Assembly: GCA_045604985.1 (NCBI GenBank) | Contig: JAZUPD010000022.1 | Location: 1-53,421 of the forward strand | DNA length: 53,421 bases | Source: SIG710 sp045604985 | GTDB lineage: Bacteria > Bacillota > Clostridia > Oscillospirales > CAG-272 | Direction: 5' to 3' | In this document: positions 1 to 8,332 of the stretch, one piece after another | Layout of the letters: the number at the start of each line of letters is the position of its first letter | Numbering within the stretch: the stretch's first letter is position 1 | Translations under genes and position numbers: made by a program | The notes under the pieces: generated by a model | The model's input: the letters and a program-made list of their open reading frames with translations, nothing else | What the model was told of the DNA's origin: nothing | The model's database searches: none

Positions 1-274
1 GTTGAAACTGTTGATAACTTTCGAGATAAAGACAGTGTGGAAAAATTTTCACTTTTTCGAAAAAAGGCGGGATATAAATGAGATGGGTGATTTTTGACGA
101 AATAGTCATTTTAAATAAAAAGAATATCGAAAAAGAAAAAAGAGACAAAAAACGATGAAATTTTTCGAAAAAACCGTCGGAATTATCAGTTCCGAAATAG
201 GCAGTGTTTGAAGAACTTCAAATTACTTTTTTTGACTGAGAACAGAAAAATTATACGTGAAAGGACGAGAACAA
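1..274. other. Leader/intergenic region upstream of rex, cut by window edge
   Basis: No convincing gene is seen here. The stretch is A/T-rich and holds two copies of the perfect palindrome TTTTTCGAAAAA (53-64 and 161-172). I could not find a well-spaced promoter or a classical Rex operator (TTGTGA-type palindrome) in it, so autoregulation by Rex is not supported by sequence. Confidence 0.4.
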
Positions 275-994
275 ATGAATAACGATGAGATTGAGATAAT
301 AGGAGAAATGCAGCAGGACATTGACATAGGGGCAAGCTCCTCATCGCCAAGGGCATACGTTTCGCCTGCGGTAATAAAAAGACTTCCAAGATATTTCAGA
401 TATCTGAGGGAGCTTATAAGAAACGGAAAAATGAGGATAAGCTCAGGCGAGCTTTCAAAGATGATGAATGTTACCGCATCCCAGATCCGTCAGGATCTTA
501 ACTGCTTCGGCGGCTTCGGTCAACAGGGATACGGTTATAACGTTAAGTATCTTTACGCAAAGATAAGCGAGATTCTCGGAGTTAATTGCAATTTCAAAGC
601 TGTTATAATAGGTGCGGGAAACTTGGGAAAAGCTCTTGTGAGAAATCCCATGTTCACCAAAAGAGGTGTCTCCACCGTTGCCATGTTTGATATCGACGAG
701 AGTATAATCGGCGGGACCTTTGCCGGAGTTACGGTTCATCCTATGGAGGAGCTTGAGAGCTTTTGCTGCGAAAACAGCATTGACATTGCGGTGCTTACTC
801 TTCCTAAGGAATGTGCACAGGATATTGCGATGAGGCTTTGCGGCGCAGGAGTTCGAGGAATATGGAATTTTACGGGAAAAGAACTTGATATGCTAATAAA
901 GGATATGAAGGTCGTGAATGTTCACCTTGGCGACTCGCTGATGACGCTATGCTACGAGCTGAATATTTTGTGCGGGGAAAACGAGGACAAATAA
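275..994 (+). CDS. rex: Redox-sensing transcriptional repressor Rex
   Basis: Rex is a cytosolic homodimeric repressor that senses the NADH/NAD+ ratio and controls fermentative and respiratory genes in Gram-positive bacteria. The protein has an N-terminal winged helix (about residues 30-90, including the family-typical stretch SQIRQDLNCFGGFGQQGYGY) and a C-terminal Rossmann domain with the nucleotide-binding loop GAGNLG at about 113-118. A roughly 28-residue acidic and Ser-rich N-terminal extension precedes the usual start of the family. The open frame begins at a GTG at 257, but the ATG at 275 has an AAAGGA box at the correct distance, so I use it. It is followed by the DnaD-like gene after a short gap. 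Confidence 0.95.
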   Translation: MNNDEIEIIGEMQQDIDIGASSSSPRAYVSPAVIKRLPRYFRYLRELIRNGKMRISSGELSKMMNVTASQIRQDLNCFGGFGQQGYGYNVKYLYAKISEILGVNCNFKAVIIGAGNLGKALVRNPMFTKRGVSTVAMFDIDESIIGGTFAGVTVHPMEELESFCCENSIDIAVLTLPKECAQDIAMRLCGAGVRGIWNFTGKELDMLIKDMKVVNVHLGDSLMTLCYELNILCGENEDK

Positions 995-1011
995 TTTTTG
1001 AGAGGATAAAA

Positions 1012-1980
1012 GTGAAACTGACTTTTAATTACGGAAAAAAGGTGGCTGTGATTCCCGCCGCCACTATCGAAAGGATAGACAAGGCTTCAAAAAAGGATAT
1101 TAAGCTTCTTCTTTTGCTTTCTGCAGAAAGAATCAGCACGATAGAAGAACTTATTTCTTTGTCAGGACTTAAAAGGGAAGAAGTGGAAAGCTCTCTTGCA
1201 TTTTGGCGAGGAGCGGATATAATAGAGTTTGAGGATGAAAGAAAAGTTTCAGAGCCTTCTATGAAGAAGCCTTTGGCATTGCGTGAAGAAGAGACAAGGT
1301 CGAAAAAGCTGAAAAGTGAGGACTCGCTGCCCAGATATACCACGGATGAGCTGAATGGGCTTCTTGAAAAAAGATCGGAATATAAATTCCTTATCGGTGA
1401 ATGTCAGCAGCTTTTTGGAAAGATGTTTAACCCCTCAGAGATAAACATCGTGGTTGCACTTTCCGACTATCTGGGGCTTGACAGCGAGTATATTCTGGTG
1501 CTTTTTGCACATCTTGGGAAGAAAGAGCATAGATCCGTGCGTACTGCAGAGAAGATGGCTCACCGTTTTCTTGACGAAGGCATTACGGATGCTGTGACCC
1601 TTGGCGAAAGGCTTCGTTTTCTTGAGGGACTCGAGGAGGTCGAGAACAAGGTCCGCACAGCCTTTGGCATAAATTCAAGAGCACTTACCAAAAAGGAAAA
1701 AAATCTTATTGAAAAATGGCTTTCTGAATATCATTTCGGCTTTGATATGATAGAAAAGGCATATGAGCTTACCGTTGACAGTACGGGAAAGGCTTCCTTG
1801 CCCTATGCGGGAGCTATTCTTGATAGATGGTTCAGCGAGGGAATAAAAAATATAGACGACGCAGAAAAGAATATAAATGAGCATAAAAAGAAAGCGACCG
1901 AAGCTGCAGAGGGCGACAGGGGAAGCTTTGATACAGATGAATTTTTTGAAGCAGCGTTAAGACGCAGTTATGGTAAATAA
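1012..1980 (+). CDS. DnaD-like replication initiation / primosome protein
   Basis: DnaD-type proteins help remodel the origin and recruit the replicative helicase in Firmicutes. The C-terminal half carries the DnaB_2/DnaD-like domain with the diagnostic helix around residues 233-283 (AILDRWFSEGI, the YxxxILxxWxxxGI pattern). A second related helical domain likely lies around residues 105-190. The open frame could begin at 949 inside rex, but the GTG at 1012 has AGAGGA five bases upstream and avoids a long overlap. The DnaC/DnaI-like gene follows 12 bases downstream, so the pair likely works together in helicase loading. Overall sequence is divergent from B. subtilis DnaD, so no symbol is given. 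Confidence 0.85.
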   Translation: MKLTFNYGKKVAVIPAATIERIDKASKKDIKLLLLLSAERISTIEELISLSGLKREEVESSLAFWRGADIIEFEDERKVSEPSMKKPLALREEETRSKKLKSEDSLPRYTTDELNGLLEKRSEYKFLIGECQQLFGKMFNPSEINIVVALSDYLGLDSEYILVLFAHLGKKEHRSVRTAEKMAHRFLDEGITDAVTLGERLRFLEGLEEVENKVRTAFGINSRALTKKEKNLIEKWLSEYHFGFDMIEKAYELTVDSTGKASLPYAGAILDRWFSEGIKNIDDAEKNINEHKKKATEAAEGDRGSFDTDEFFEAALRRSYGK

Positions 1981-1992
1981 CAGGGGGAAAAT

Positions 1993-2973
1993 ATGGGATA
2001 CAGCTCCGAAAATGTCAAAAAAATAAAAGAGCTTTATGAAAACAAATATAAAAAAGCTCAGGATGAGGCATATATAAGAAGGGCAGAGCTTTGGGCAGCT
2101 GTGCCGGAGGTGCGTGAGCTTGACAGTACGATATATTCCCTTGGACTTGAAGGGGTGAAAGCAACGGTTGGCGGCGGTGACAATGCGCCTCAAAGGATAC
2201 TTGAGCTGAAGAAACAGAGTCTTGAGCTTCAAAAGGCTCGTGCGGAACTTCTTATCTCAAAGGGTTATCCTGCGGACTATACCTCGGTTCATTATGAATG
2301 TGAAAAATGCAATGACACGGGATATACCGAAAAGGGAATGTGTGACTGCATGAAGCGTGCGCTTATCATGGCTTCATATGAAAGCTCCGGACTTGGCGGA
2401 TTGATGAAGCAGCAGACATTTGAGTCTTTTTCTCTTGATTATTATCGTCATAATGCTGAAAACTATGAAAAGATGAAGCACAATTTTGAATACATAAAGA
2501 GCTTTTCAGAAGATTTTTCCACTGAAAAATGCGTAAATATAGCAATGTTCGGCAAAACAGGACTTGGAAAGACTCATCTTTCAACTGCGGCGGCAAAGGC
2601 AATTATTGATAAGGGCTTTGATGTGCTTTATGTCAGCACTCTCGGAATGATAAGCGATTTTGAAAAGGAACGCTTCGGGAGCGGATATTCGGATACCGAG
2701 GTGGATAACCTGGGCAGATATTACAATTGCGATCTGCTTATCCTTGACGATGTGGGAACAGAGGTGACAAATCAGTTTACAGCTTCGGTGCTTTATAATG
2801 TAATAAACACAAGGCTTTCAAAGGCGAAATCCACCGTTATCAGCACAAATCTTACCCGTGACGAGCTTCGGTCAAGATATTGGGATAGAATTGCAAGCCG
2901 AATTTTCGGTGAATATATTCCTCTTGTTTTTGAGGGGACGGATGTAAGGATGCAAAAGCTCCGAAAAAAATAA
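1993..2973 (+). CDS. DnaC/DnaI-like helicase loader (AAA+ ATPase)
   Basis: This is a AAA+ ATPase of the DnaC/DnaI/IstB type, expected to load the replicative helicase at origins. An N-terminal zinc-binding motif is visible around residues 103-121 (CEKCNDTG...CDC). The Walker A motif GKTGLGKT lies near residue 186, Walker B LLILDDVG near 248, and a C-terminal Arg-rich helix (SRYWDRIASRIFG) resembles the arginine finger region of the family. Its length, 326 residues, is normal. A strong SD (CAGGGGG) precedes the ATG. It is co-directional with the DnaD-like gene and is followed by a strong intrinsic terminator. An IstB transposition helper is unlikely because no transposase is nearby. Confidence 0.9.
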   Translation: MGYSSENVKKIKELYENKYKKAQDEAYIRRAELWAAVPEVRELDSTIYSLGLEGVKATVGGGDNAPQRILELKKQSLELQKARAELLISKGYPADYTSVHYECEKCNDTGYTEKGMCDCMKRALIMASYESSGLGGLMKQQTFESFSLDYYRHNAENYEKMKHNFEYIKSFSEDFSTEKCVNIAMFGKTGLGKTHLSTAAAKAIIDKGFDVLYVSTLGMISDFEKERFGSGYSDTEVDNLGRYYNCDLLILDDVGTEVTNQFTASVLYNVINTRLSKAKSTVISTNLTRDELRSRYWDRIASRIFGEYIPLVFEGTDVRMQKLRKK

Positions 2974-2981
2974 TTTTGAAT

Positions 2982-3030
2982 AAAAAATCGGTATGTGCAA
3001 AGAATAAGCACATACCGATTTTTATTTTTT
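2982..3030 (+). terminator. Intrinsic terminator after the helicase loader; also lies in the next gene's 5' leader
   Basis: A perfect inverted repeat (arms 2982-2998 and 3008-3023, core ATCGGTATGTGC / GCACATACCGAT) is followed by a U-rich run to 3030. The Shine-Dalgarno GGAGG of the next gene begins at 3031, leaving no room for a promoter in between. Confidence 0.9.
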
Positions 3031-3042
3031 GGAGGAATTAAA

Positions 3043-3477
3043 ATGGAAAAAACGCCCGAGCTTTTATGCTATATTTATAAGAATGTTAAAATGGGCTCTG
3101 ATGCAATTGTTGACCTGCTCCCCAAGGTTGAGGATTCAAATTTCAAGACAGCGCTTACCGAGCAGATGCACGGATATGAAAAATTTGCCCATGAAGCTGA
3201 AAAGCAGCTTACCCCGATGGGGATAAAGCCTAGAGAAGAACCAATGATGAAAAAGGCAATGTCCAAAATGGGAATTGCAATGAACACTATGATGGACCCC
3301 TCGGTAGGACACATGGCGGAAATGCTCATCAAAGGCTCAACAATGGGCATAACGGACATGACAAAGCATGTTAGAGAATTTGAGGGAGAGGGATGTCCCG
3401 AGAAAGCTTTGAAGCTTGGCAGAGAGCTTATAACCTTTGAGCAGAACAATATTGAAAAAATGAAAACATTTCTATAA
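3043..3477 (+). CDS. Small helical-bundle protein, ferritin-like in pattern, function unknown
   Basis: The product has 144 residues, is nearly all predicted helix and has a high Met content. It is arranged as two helical pairs: residues 1-55 with HGYEKFAHEAEKQL, and 95-144 with TDMTKHVREFEGEG and FEQNNIEKMKTFL. The acidic/His pattern recalls small ferritin-like or DUF2383-type four-helix bundles, but I cannot match full metal-ligand motifs. No signal peptide or membrane span is seen. The ATG at 3043 is chosen over upstream codons because GGAGG (3031-3035) is 7 bases away. It has no obvious operon partner and is transcribed either by read-through of the terminator just upstream or from a promoter inside the preceding gene. 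Confidence 0.75.
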   Translation: MEKTPELLCYIYKNVKMGSDAIVDLLPKVEDSNFKTALTEQMHGYEKFAHEAEKQLTPMGIKPREEPMMKKAMSKMGIAMNTMMDPSVGHMAEMLIKGSTMGITDMTKHVREFEGEGCPEKALKLGRELITFEQNNIEKMKTFL

Positions 3478-3638
3478 TAATCAATAATTGGGAGTATGAG
3501 ATTTTTATTATAGGCAGTGTGACAAGGTCAGTATTCTTTGCAGAGAATACTAAAAGTTTCGGTAGTTTTTGATGCAGACCGATGGACAAGCTCCTTTTGG
3601 CATATTATATAAAAATCCGCAAGAAGAGACAAAGTTTA

Positions 3639-3667
3639 TTGACTTTGAATTTGTTATGCTGTATAAT
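3639..3667 (+). promoter_or_regulatory. Vegetative (SigA-type) promoter of the marR-ABC exporter operon
   Basis: TTGACT (3639-3644), a 17-base spacer, then a perfect TATAAT (3662-3667). The predicted transcription start falls inside the tandem palindromes that begin at 3664. Confidence 0.85.
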
Positions 3668-3702
3668 AGTTGCAGACGCAACCGTTGCGCCTGCAACTAT
3701 TA
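3664..3702 (+). promoter_or_regulatory. Tandem MarR-type operators nested in a larger hairpin
   Basis: Two copies of the palindrome GTTGC-N4-GCAAC lie at 3669-3682 and 3684-3697, centres 15 bp apart. They are placed symmetrically so that the whole segment 3664-3702 also forms an 18-bp inverted repeat with one mismatch. The site overlaps the -10 end and the start point, the normal position for a steric-block MarR repressor. The following T-rich stretch (3701-3708) could also let the RNA fold as a weak terminator. Confidence 0.75.
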
Positions 3703-3719
3703 TTTTTTGGAGTTAAAAA

Positions 3720-4103
3720 ATGCCGTCGATTTCAAGATGTATCCCCGGACTTTCTCAGGATCAGATAGCGCACAGACTTTGCGTTGATAAGAGCAGTGTT
3801 ACCCGTGCGCTCGCTTCTCTCGAAAAGATCGGGTATGTTACAAGGGCAAGGGACGTGCAGGACAAGCGTATTACGCTTGTTTATCCCACCGAAAAGGCTG
3901 CCAACAGCTGTGCCGAGATCAGAAATGCCTATAAGGAATGGATTTCTTACATAAACGGGGGATTCACAGAGAATGAGGCGGTGGAATTTATCCGCCTTCT
4001 CGAAAAAGCTGCAAAGCGTGCGGCAGAATATGCCGAGGCAGAGTTTGACGGGGTTGATTTCTCAGAGGAAGCTCTCACAGAAACGGAGGCAGAGGGAAAA
4101 TGA
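3720..4103 (+). CDS. MarR-family repressor of the ABC exporter, N-terminally short
   Basis: A winged-helix MarR-type regulator, predicted to repress its own operon and release on binding a toxic compound. The recognition-helix region is clear at residues 10-45 (LSQDQIAHRL, VDKSSVTRALASLEKIGYVTR), followed by the wing (RDVQDKRITLVYPTEKA) and C-terminal helices. Family members usually have 35-45 residues (helix 1 and part of helix 2) before the LSQ motif; here there are only about 10. An in-frame stop lies two codons upstream of the ATG, and the ATG has a good GGAG at 3709-3712, so the short form is real in this sequence. The stop overlaps the start of the first ABC subunit (ATGA). Confidence 0.85.
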   Translation: MPSISRCIPGLSQDQIAHRLCVDKSSVTRALASLEKIGYVTRARDVQDKRITLVYPTEKAANSCAEIRNAYKEWISYINGGFTENEAVEFIRLLEKAAKRAAEYAEAEFDGVDFSEEALTETEAEGK

Positions 4104-5818
4104 AATTTATAGCAAAATATTTGCGGAAATTTATTGGTACTATGCTCTTTGGACTTGCTATTAAGATTGTTGGAACTCTTATGGATCTGGTCTTGCCCTA
4201 TATTCTTGCACATATCGTTGATAATGTTGTGCCACGTGAAAACAGAAGGGCAATTTTTCTTTGGGGAGTATTTATGATAATCTGTTCGGTCATTGCCCTT
4301 GTTGGCAATATCGTTGCAAACAGGATCGCTGCGGCGGTTGCAAGAGATACCACAAAAGCCATCCGTCATGACCTATTTAAAAAAGTCATGTATCTTTCCT
4401 CTGAGCAGCTTGACAAGCTGACAGTTCCCAGCCTTGAATCAAGACTGACGTCGGATACATTTCAGATACATAGAGTTGTGGGAATGATGCAGAGGATAGG
4501 AGTAAGAGCCCCTATCCTTCTTATCGGCGGTATTTTTATTACATTTTTCCTTGACCCTGTACTTACCCTCGTTATGGTTGCAACATTGCCCTTTATCGTG
4601 GTGACTGTATTTTTGATTTCAAAAAAGGGTATTCCTATGTTTACCGAGGTTCAAAACGGTGTTGACAGCATGACGAGAGTTGTCAGAGAGAATGCTCAGG
4701 GCGTGAGGGTAGTCAAGGCACTTTCAAAGACGGACTACGAGCGCAGACATTTTGATGCGACGAACCGTGAGCTTGTGCGCCTTGAAAAAAGGGCGAGTCT
4801 TACAATGGCGTTGACAAATCCAATGATGACTCTCTTTCTCAATATCGGTCTTGCGGCGGTAATTCTCATCGGAGCTTACCGAGTTCGAGGCGGACTCAGC
4901 GAGCCGGGCGTTATCATCGCATTTATGTCCTATTTCACCATCGTCACAAACGCAATGCTCACCATAACGAGAATTTTCACCATGATGTCCCGCGGAACGG
5001 CTTCCGCAAACAGAATCGGCGAGGTTCTTGACATTGAGCCGGATCTTCCCGTGATGAAAGAGCTTGAAAGAACCTCCGAGGATGGATATCTTATTTTTGA
5101 AAATGTTTGTTTTTCCTATAATAAGCTCAAAAACAACCTTTCAAATATTGATTTTTCTCTCCCGAGGGGGGCAACTATCGGTATAATCGGCTCAACCGGA
5201 AGCGGAAAATCCACTCTGATTCAGCTTATCATGCGATATTATGACCCCGACAGTGGCAAAGTTTTTATTGACGGTAAGGATATTCGCTCATATGAGCCCT
5301 CGGAACTTCATTCGAGGATAGGAATAGTAAGACAAAACGATTTTCTCTATAATGACACCATCGAGGAGAACATCCGCTTTGGCAGAGATATCTCCCGAGC
5401 GGATATAATAAAGGCGGCAAAAATTGCTCAGGCAGACGGATTTATTTCCGAAATGGATGAAGGTTATTCTCATATGCTCACGTCCAAGGGAACGAATGTT
5501 TCGGGTGGGCAAAAGCAAAGACTTCTTATCGCAAGAGCGATAGCGTCCTCTCCCGAGCTTCTTATTCTTGATGATTCTTCCTCTGCCCTTGACTATAAGA
5601 CCGATGCTGCCCTTCGTCGTGCCATAAGAGAAAATTATTCCGAAACCACAACCGTTATCGTTGCTCAGAGAGTAAGCTCAATAATGAATTCCGACCTTAT
5701 TCTTGTGCTTGAAAACGGTTCGGTCATAGCCTCTGGAAAGCATGAAGAGCTTATGGAGAGATGCCGGGTCTATAGAGAAATAAGCGATTCACAGATGGGA
5801 GGTGCTATTCTTGACTAA
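4100..5818 (+). CDS. ABC exporter half-transporter A with degenerate ATP site residues (BmrC/LmrC-like)
   Basis: A type IV ABC exporter half: an N-terminal six-helix membrane domain (about residues 10-290) and a C-terminal nucleotide-binding domain (about 335-560). Walker A is near 364 (GSTGSGKST) and the signature is VSGGQKQ near 468. Walker B ends in Asp instead of catalytic Glu (LLILDDSS, near 488), and the switch His is replaced by Gln (VAQRVSS, near 520). This is the classical non-catalytic half of heterodimeric multidrug exporters such as BmrCD and TM287/288. The start overlaps the marR stop by four bases, implying translational coupling. Substrate is unknown; drug or peptide export is inferred from MarR control. 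Confidence 0.92.
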   Translation: MKFIAKYLRKFIGTMLFGLAIKIVGTLMDLVLPYILAHIVDNVVPRENRRAIFLWGVFMIICSVIALVGNIVANRIAAAVARDTTKAIRHDLFKKVMYLSSEQLDKLTVPSLESRLTSDTFQIHRVVGMMQRIGVRAPILLIGGIFITFFLDPVLTLVMVATLPFIVVTVFLISKKGIPMFTEVQNGVDSMTRVVRENAQGVRVVKALSKTDYERRHFDATNRELVRLEKRASLTMALTNPMMTLFLNIGLAAVILIGAYRVRGGLSEPGVIIAFMSYFTIVTNAMLTITRIFTMMSRGTASANRIGEVLDIEPDLPVMKELERTSEDGYLIFENVCFSYNKLKNNLSNIDFSLPRGATIGIIGSTGSGKSTLIQLIMRYYDPDSGKVFIDGKDIRSYEPSELHSRIGIVRQNDFLYNDTIEENIRFGRDISRADIIKAAKIAQADGFISEMDEGYSHMLTSKGTNVSGGQKQRLLIARAIASSPELLILDDSSSALDYKTDAALRRAIRENYSETTTVIVAQRVSSIMNSDLILVLENGSVIASGKHEELMERCRVYREISDSQMGGAILD

Positions 5819-7616
5819 TAATACCGTTATGGATAAAAAGCAGGAAAATATAAAGAAAAAGAGAATGCTTATGAGAATGTTCTCCTATGTTTTCCGTTAT
5901 AAATGGCTTACGCTTTCCGCTTTTGTCGTTATGCTGGCATCGAATATTCTCGCACTCTGGGGCCCTAGCCTTTCAGGAAGAGCTATAAATGCAATTGAAG
6001 GCGAGAGCGGAGTTGATATTCCGAGGGTACTTTATTTCTGCATTATTATGGTGATAGCTTATACCTTGTCGGCATTTCTGTCCTATCTCAATTCAATAAT
6101 AATGGTAACTCTCAGCCAAAAAATCACCTATACCATGCGTCGGGAGATATTTGAGCATCTTACGATCCTTCCCGTTTCATATTTTGATAAAACGGCAACG
6201 GGAGACATCATAAGCCATATTTCATATGACGTTGACACTGTAAATACATCTCTTTCAACGGACCTGCTTCAGATGGGGGCGGGAATAGTCACCGTTGTGG
6301 GGTCGCTTATCATGATGCTGACCGTTTCTCCCATCATGGTGACCGTTTTCCTCTTTACTATACCTTTTTCAATATTTTTCACAAGGTATAAGACCAAGAA
6401 GATACAGCCCTATTTCAAGGCAAGAGCGGGTAAGATAGGCGAGCTTAACGGCTATGCTGAGGAAATGCTTTCCGGGCAGAAGACCATAAGGGCATATAGC
6501 CGTGAAGATGTTATAATCTCCCGCTTCGATTCAAGAAACGAGATCACAACAAAGGCATATTACGATGCGGAATACCACGGATGCGTTATCGGTCCTTTTA
6601 TGAATTTTGTAAATAATGTCTCTCTTTCGCTGATATCGGTTTTTGGCGGTTTTCTTTATCTTTATTCGATAACGGCGATCAATCCCGTGTCATTTTTCGT
6701 AATAGACCTTGGAAACGTTGCTTCCTTTATTCAATATTCGAGAAAATTTGCAGGCCCTATCAACGAATTTGCTAATATTTTGAACGAGATACAGTCGGCG
6801 ATGGCGGCGGCTGAGCGAGTTTTCAGAATAATTGATACTCCCGCTGAGAGTGCGGATGCAGAGGACGCTGTAGTTCTTTCCTCCGTTATTGGGGACGTTA
6901 AACTTGAAAATGTAAAATTTGGCTATGACAGCACAAGAGAGATATTGCATGACCTTTCTTTTCATGCTAAGCCCGGCTCGCTTGTTGCCATCGTTGGTCC
7001 TACCGGTGCCGGAAAGACTACTATTATAAATCTTCTCATGAGATTTTATGATGTTTGCGGCGGAAGGGTGTCCGTTGACGGAAATGAGATAAGAGAGGTT
7101 ACACGAGAGAGCCTGAGAGGTTCATATACCATGGTCCTTCAGGACACATGGCTTTTTCACGGAACGATATTTGAAAATATCGCATACGGTAAGGAGGGTG
7201 CCACACGCGAGGAAGTCATAAGAGCGGCAAAGGCGGCGAAGATAGATGATTATATCGAGCATCTTCCTGAAGGGTATGATACCGTTCTTTCGGATGACGG
7301 AGTCAATATCTCAAAGGGACAAAAGCAGCTTATTACCATCGCAAGAGCGATGCTTGCAGATACACCTATGCTGATTCTCGACGAGGCGACATCAAACGTT
7401 GATTCGAGAACGGAGCATCAAATACAAGATGCGATGTATAAGCTTATGGAAGGTAGAACTTGCTTTGTAATTGCACATAGGCTTTCAACCGTGAGGAACG
7501 CAGACGTGATATTGGTGCTGAAGGAAGGCGACGTTATCGAGCAGGGTTCCCACGATGAGCTTATGGAAATGGAAGGGGGCTTCTATCGTTCGCTTTATCA
7601 CGCACAATTTGATTGA
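5811..7616 (+). CDS. ABC exporter half-transporter B with catalytic ATP site (BmrD/LmrD-like)
   Basis: Partner of the preceding half. It has a six-helix membrane domain (about residues 25-320) and a nucleotide-binding domain with Walker A GPTGAGKTT (near 396), Walker B ending LILDEATS with catalytic Glu, and an intact switch His (IAHRLSTV). Its own signature is deviant (ISKGQKQ rather than LSGGQ). This is expected, because that signature serves the degenerate site formed with the partner. The open frame starts at a GTG at 5802, but GGGAGG at 5797-5802 is ideally placed for the TTG at 5811, which overlaps the upstream stop; ATG 5829 is the alternative. The gene ends the operon ahead of a terminator. 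Confidence 0.92.
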   Translation: MTNNTVMDKKQENIKKKRMLMRMFSYVFRYKWLTLSAFVVMLASNILALWGPSLSGRAINAIEGESGVDIPRVLYFCIIMVIAYTLSAFLSYLNSIIMVTLSQKITYTMRREIFEHLTILPVSYFDKTATGDIISHISYDVDTVNTSLSTDLLQMGAGIVTVVGSLIMMLTVSPIMVTVFLFTIPFSIFFTRYKTKKIQPYFKARAGKIGELNGYAEEMLSGQKTIRAYSREDVIISRFDSRNEITTKAYYDAEYHGCVIGPFMNFVNNVSLSLISVFGGFLYLYSITAINPVSFFVIDLGNVASFIQYSRKFAGPINEFANILNEIQSAMAAAERVFRIIDTPAESADAEDAVVLSSVIGDVKLENVKFGYDSTREILHDLSFHAKPGSLVAIVGPTGAGKTTIINLLMRFYDVCGGRVSVDGNEIREVTRESLRGSYTMVLQDTWLFHGTIFENIAYGKEGATREEVIRAAKAAKIDDYIEHLPEGYDTVLSDDGVNISKGQKQLITIARAMLADTPMLILDEATSNVDSRTEHQIQDAMYKLMEGRTCFVIAHRLSTVRNADVILVLKEGDVIEQGSHDELMEMEGGFYRSLYHAQFD

Positions 7617-7657
7617 TGCAAATTTTTTTGAGATGATAAACTCATATTTATTAACCT

Positions 7658-7703
7658 AAAAAACAAGTCAAGGTCATTTTTTGTTCGACCTTGACTTGTT
7701 TTT
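7658..7703. terminator. Bidirectional intrinsic terminator between ABC exporter and DUF1934 gene
   Basis: Inverted repeat with arms 7658-7675 and 7687-7703 (core ACAAGTCAAGGTC / GACCTTGACTTGT), A-rich on the left and T-rich on the right, lying between convergent genes. Confidence 0.9.
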
Positions 7704-7710
7704 ATATTAT

Positions 7711-8250
7711 TTACACATCGTCATATTCATCAAGCGGCTCGGGCGAAGATCTCTTTTCTTCAATCGTCATTGTGAATTTCGTCCTTTCCGCCTGTGCGCC
7801 TTTAAATTCTACAACATAATCCAGATAAATAAGTCCGTGTGTCAAAATCTCGTTCTTTACCGAAAGGGTATGTATGCAAAGCTCAAAGGGCATATATGGA
7901 GTTTCATATACGCAGATATGACGCTTTTTTTGTTCAAATACCATTGCCGTCGTAACGCTCCCGCTGCGCAGCATAGTCACAAGAGAGGGATTCTTTTTTT
8001 CAAACGACAGGGTGGTAGACGCTCCATCCATGCCTGTGAGCTCGCTTTCGTCATATCTTATCTCAACCCTCTCACCGTCATCCGAAATATAGCCCTCTGC
8101 ACCAAGCTCAAGGGTGTCTTCTTCATTTCCTTTGGGGGAGTCCTCCTCGTCTGTGACTTCATCTTCAAATTCTTCGAAGAGCTTTTCCATAAGCTTCCTT
8201 GAAAGCTCATATTGCTTTGAAATTATTTTGATCTTGACTTCTTTTTTCAT
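7711..8250 (-). CDS. DUF1934 (YwiB-like) beta-barrel domain protein
   Basis: A 179-residue cytosolic protein whose C-terminal two thirds match the DUF1934 family, a calycin-like beta-barrel of unknown role seen in B. subtilis YwiB. Supporting features are the alternating beta pattern and the conserved segments LVTMLRSGSV, FEQKKRHICVYETPYMPFEL and TLSVKNEILTHGLIYLDYVVEF. An acidic linker (residues 28-55, rich in Glu and Asp) separates a short Lys-rich helix at the N-terminus from the barrel and is not typical of the family. No enzymatic motif is recognised. It stands alone between the bidirectional terminator and a divergent hydrolase-like gene. Confidence 0.85.
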   Translation of the reverse strand: MKKEVKIKIISKQYELSRKLMEKLFEEFEDEVTDEEDSPKGNEEDTLELGAEGYISDDGERVEIRYDESELTGMDGASTTLSFEKKNPSLVTMLRSGSVTTAMVFEQKKRHICVYETPYMPFELCIHTLSVKNEILTHGLIYLDYVVEFKGAQAERTKFTMTIEEKRSSPEPLDEYDDV

Positions 8251-8332
8251 TTTTAATCTCGCTTTACAAAAAAATCAGGGCTAAAAAGCCGAAAAGTTGG
8301 GAACAATATAAAAAAATGCGGGGGGAATCAAA

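Noticed and set aside
1..40. DnaA-box-like words near the left edge
   Set aside because: Matches are partial, not clustered, and no dnaA or dnaN is adjacent.
1993..2973. IstB transposition helper
   Set aside because: It has a zinc-binding N-terminus, follows a DnaD-like gene and no transposase is present.
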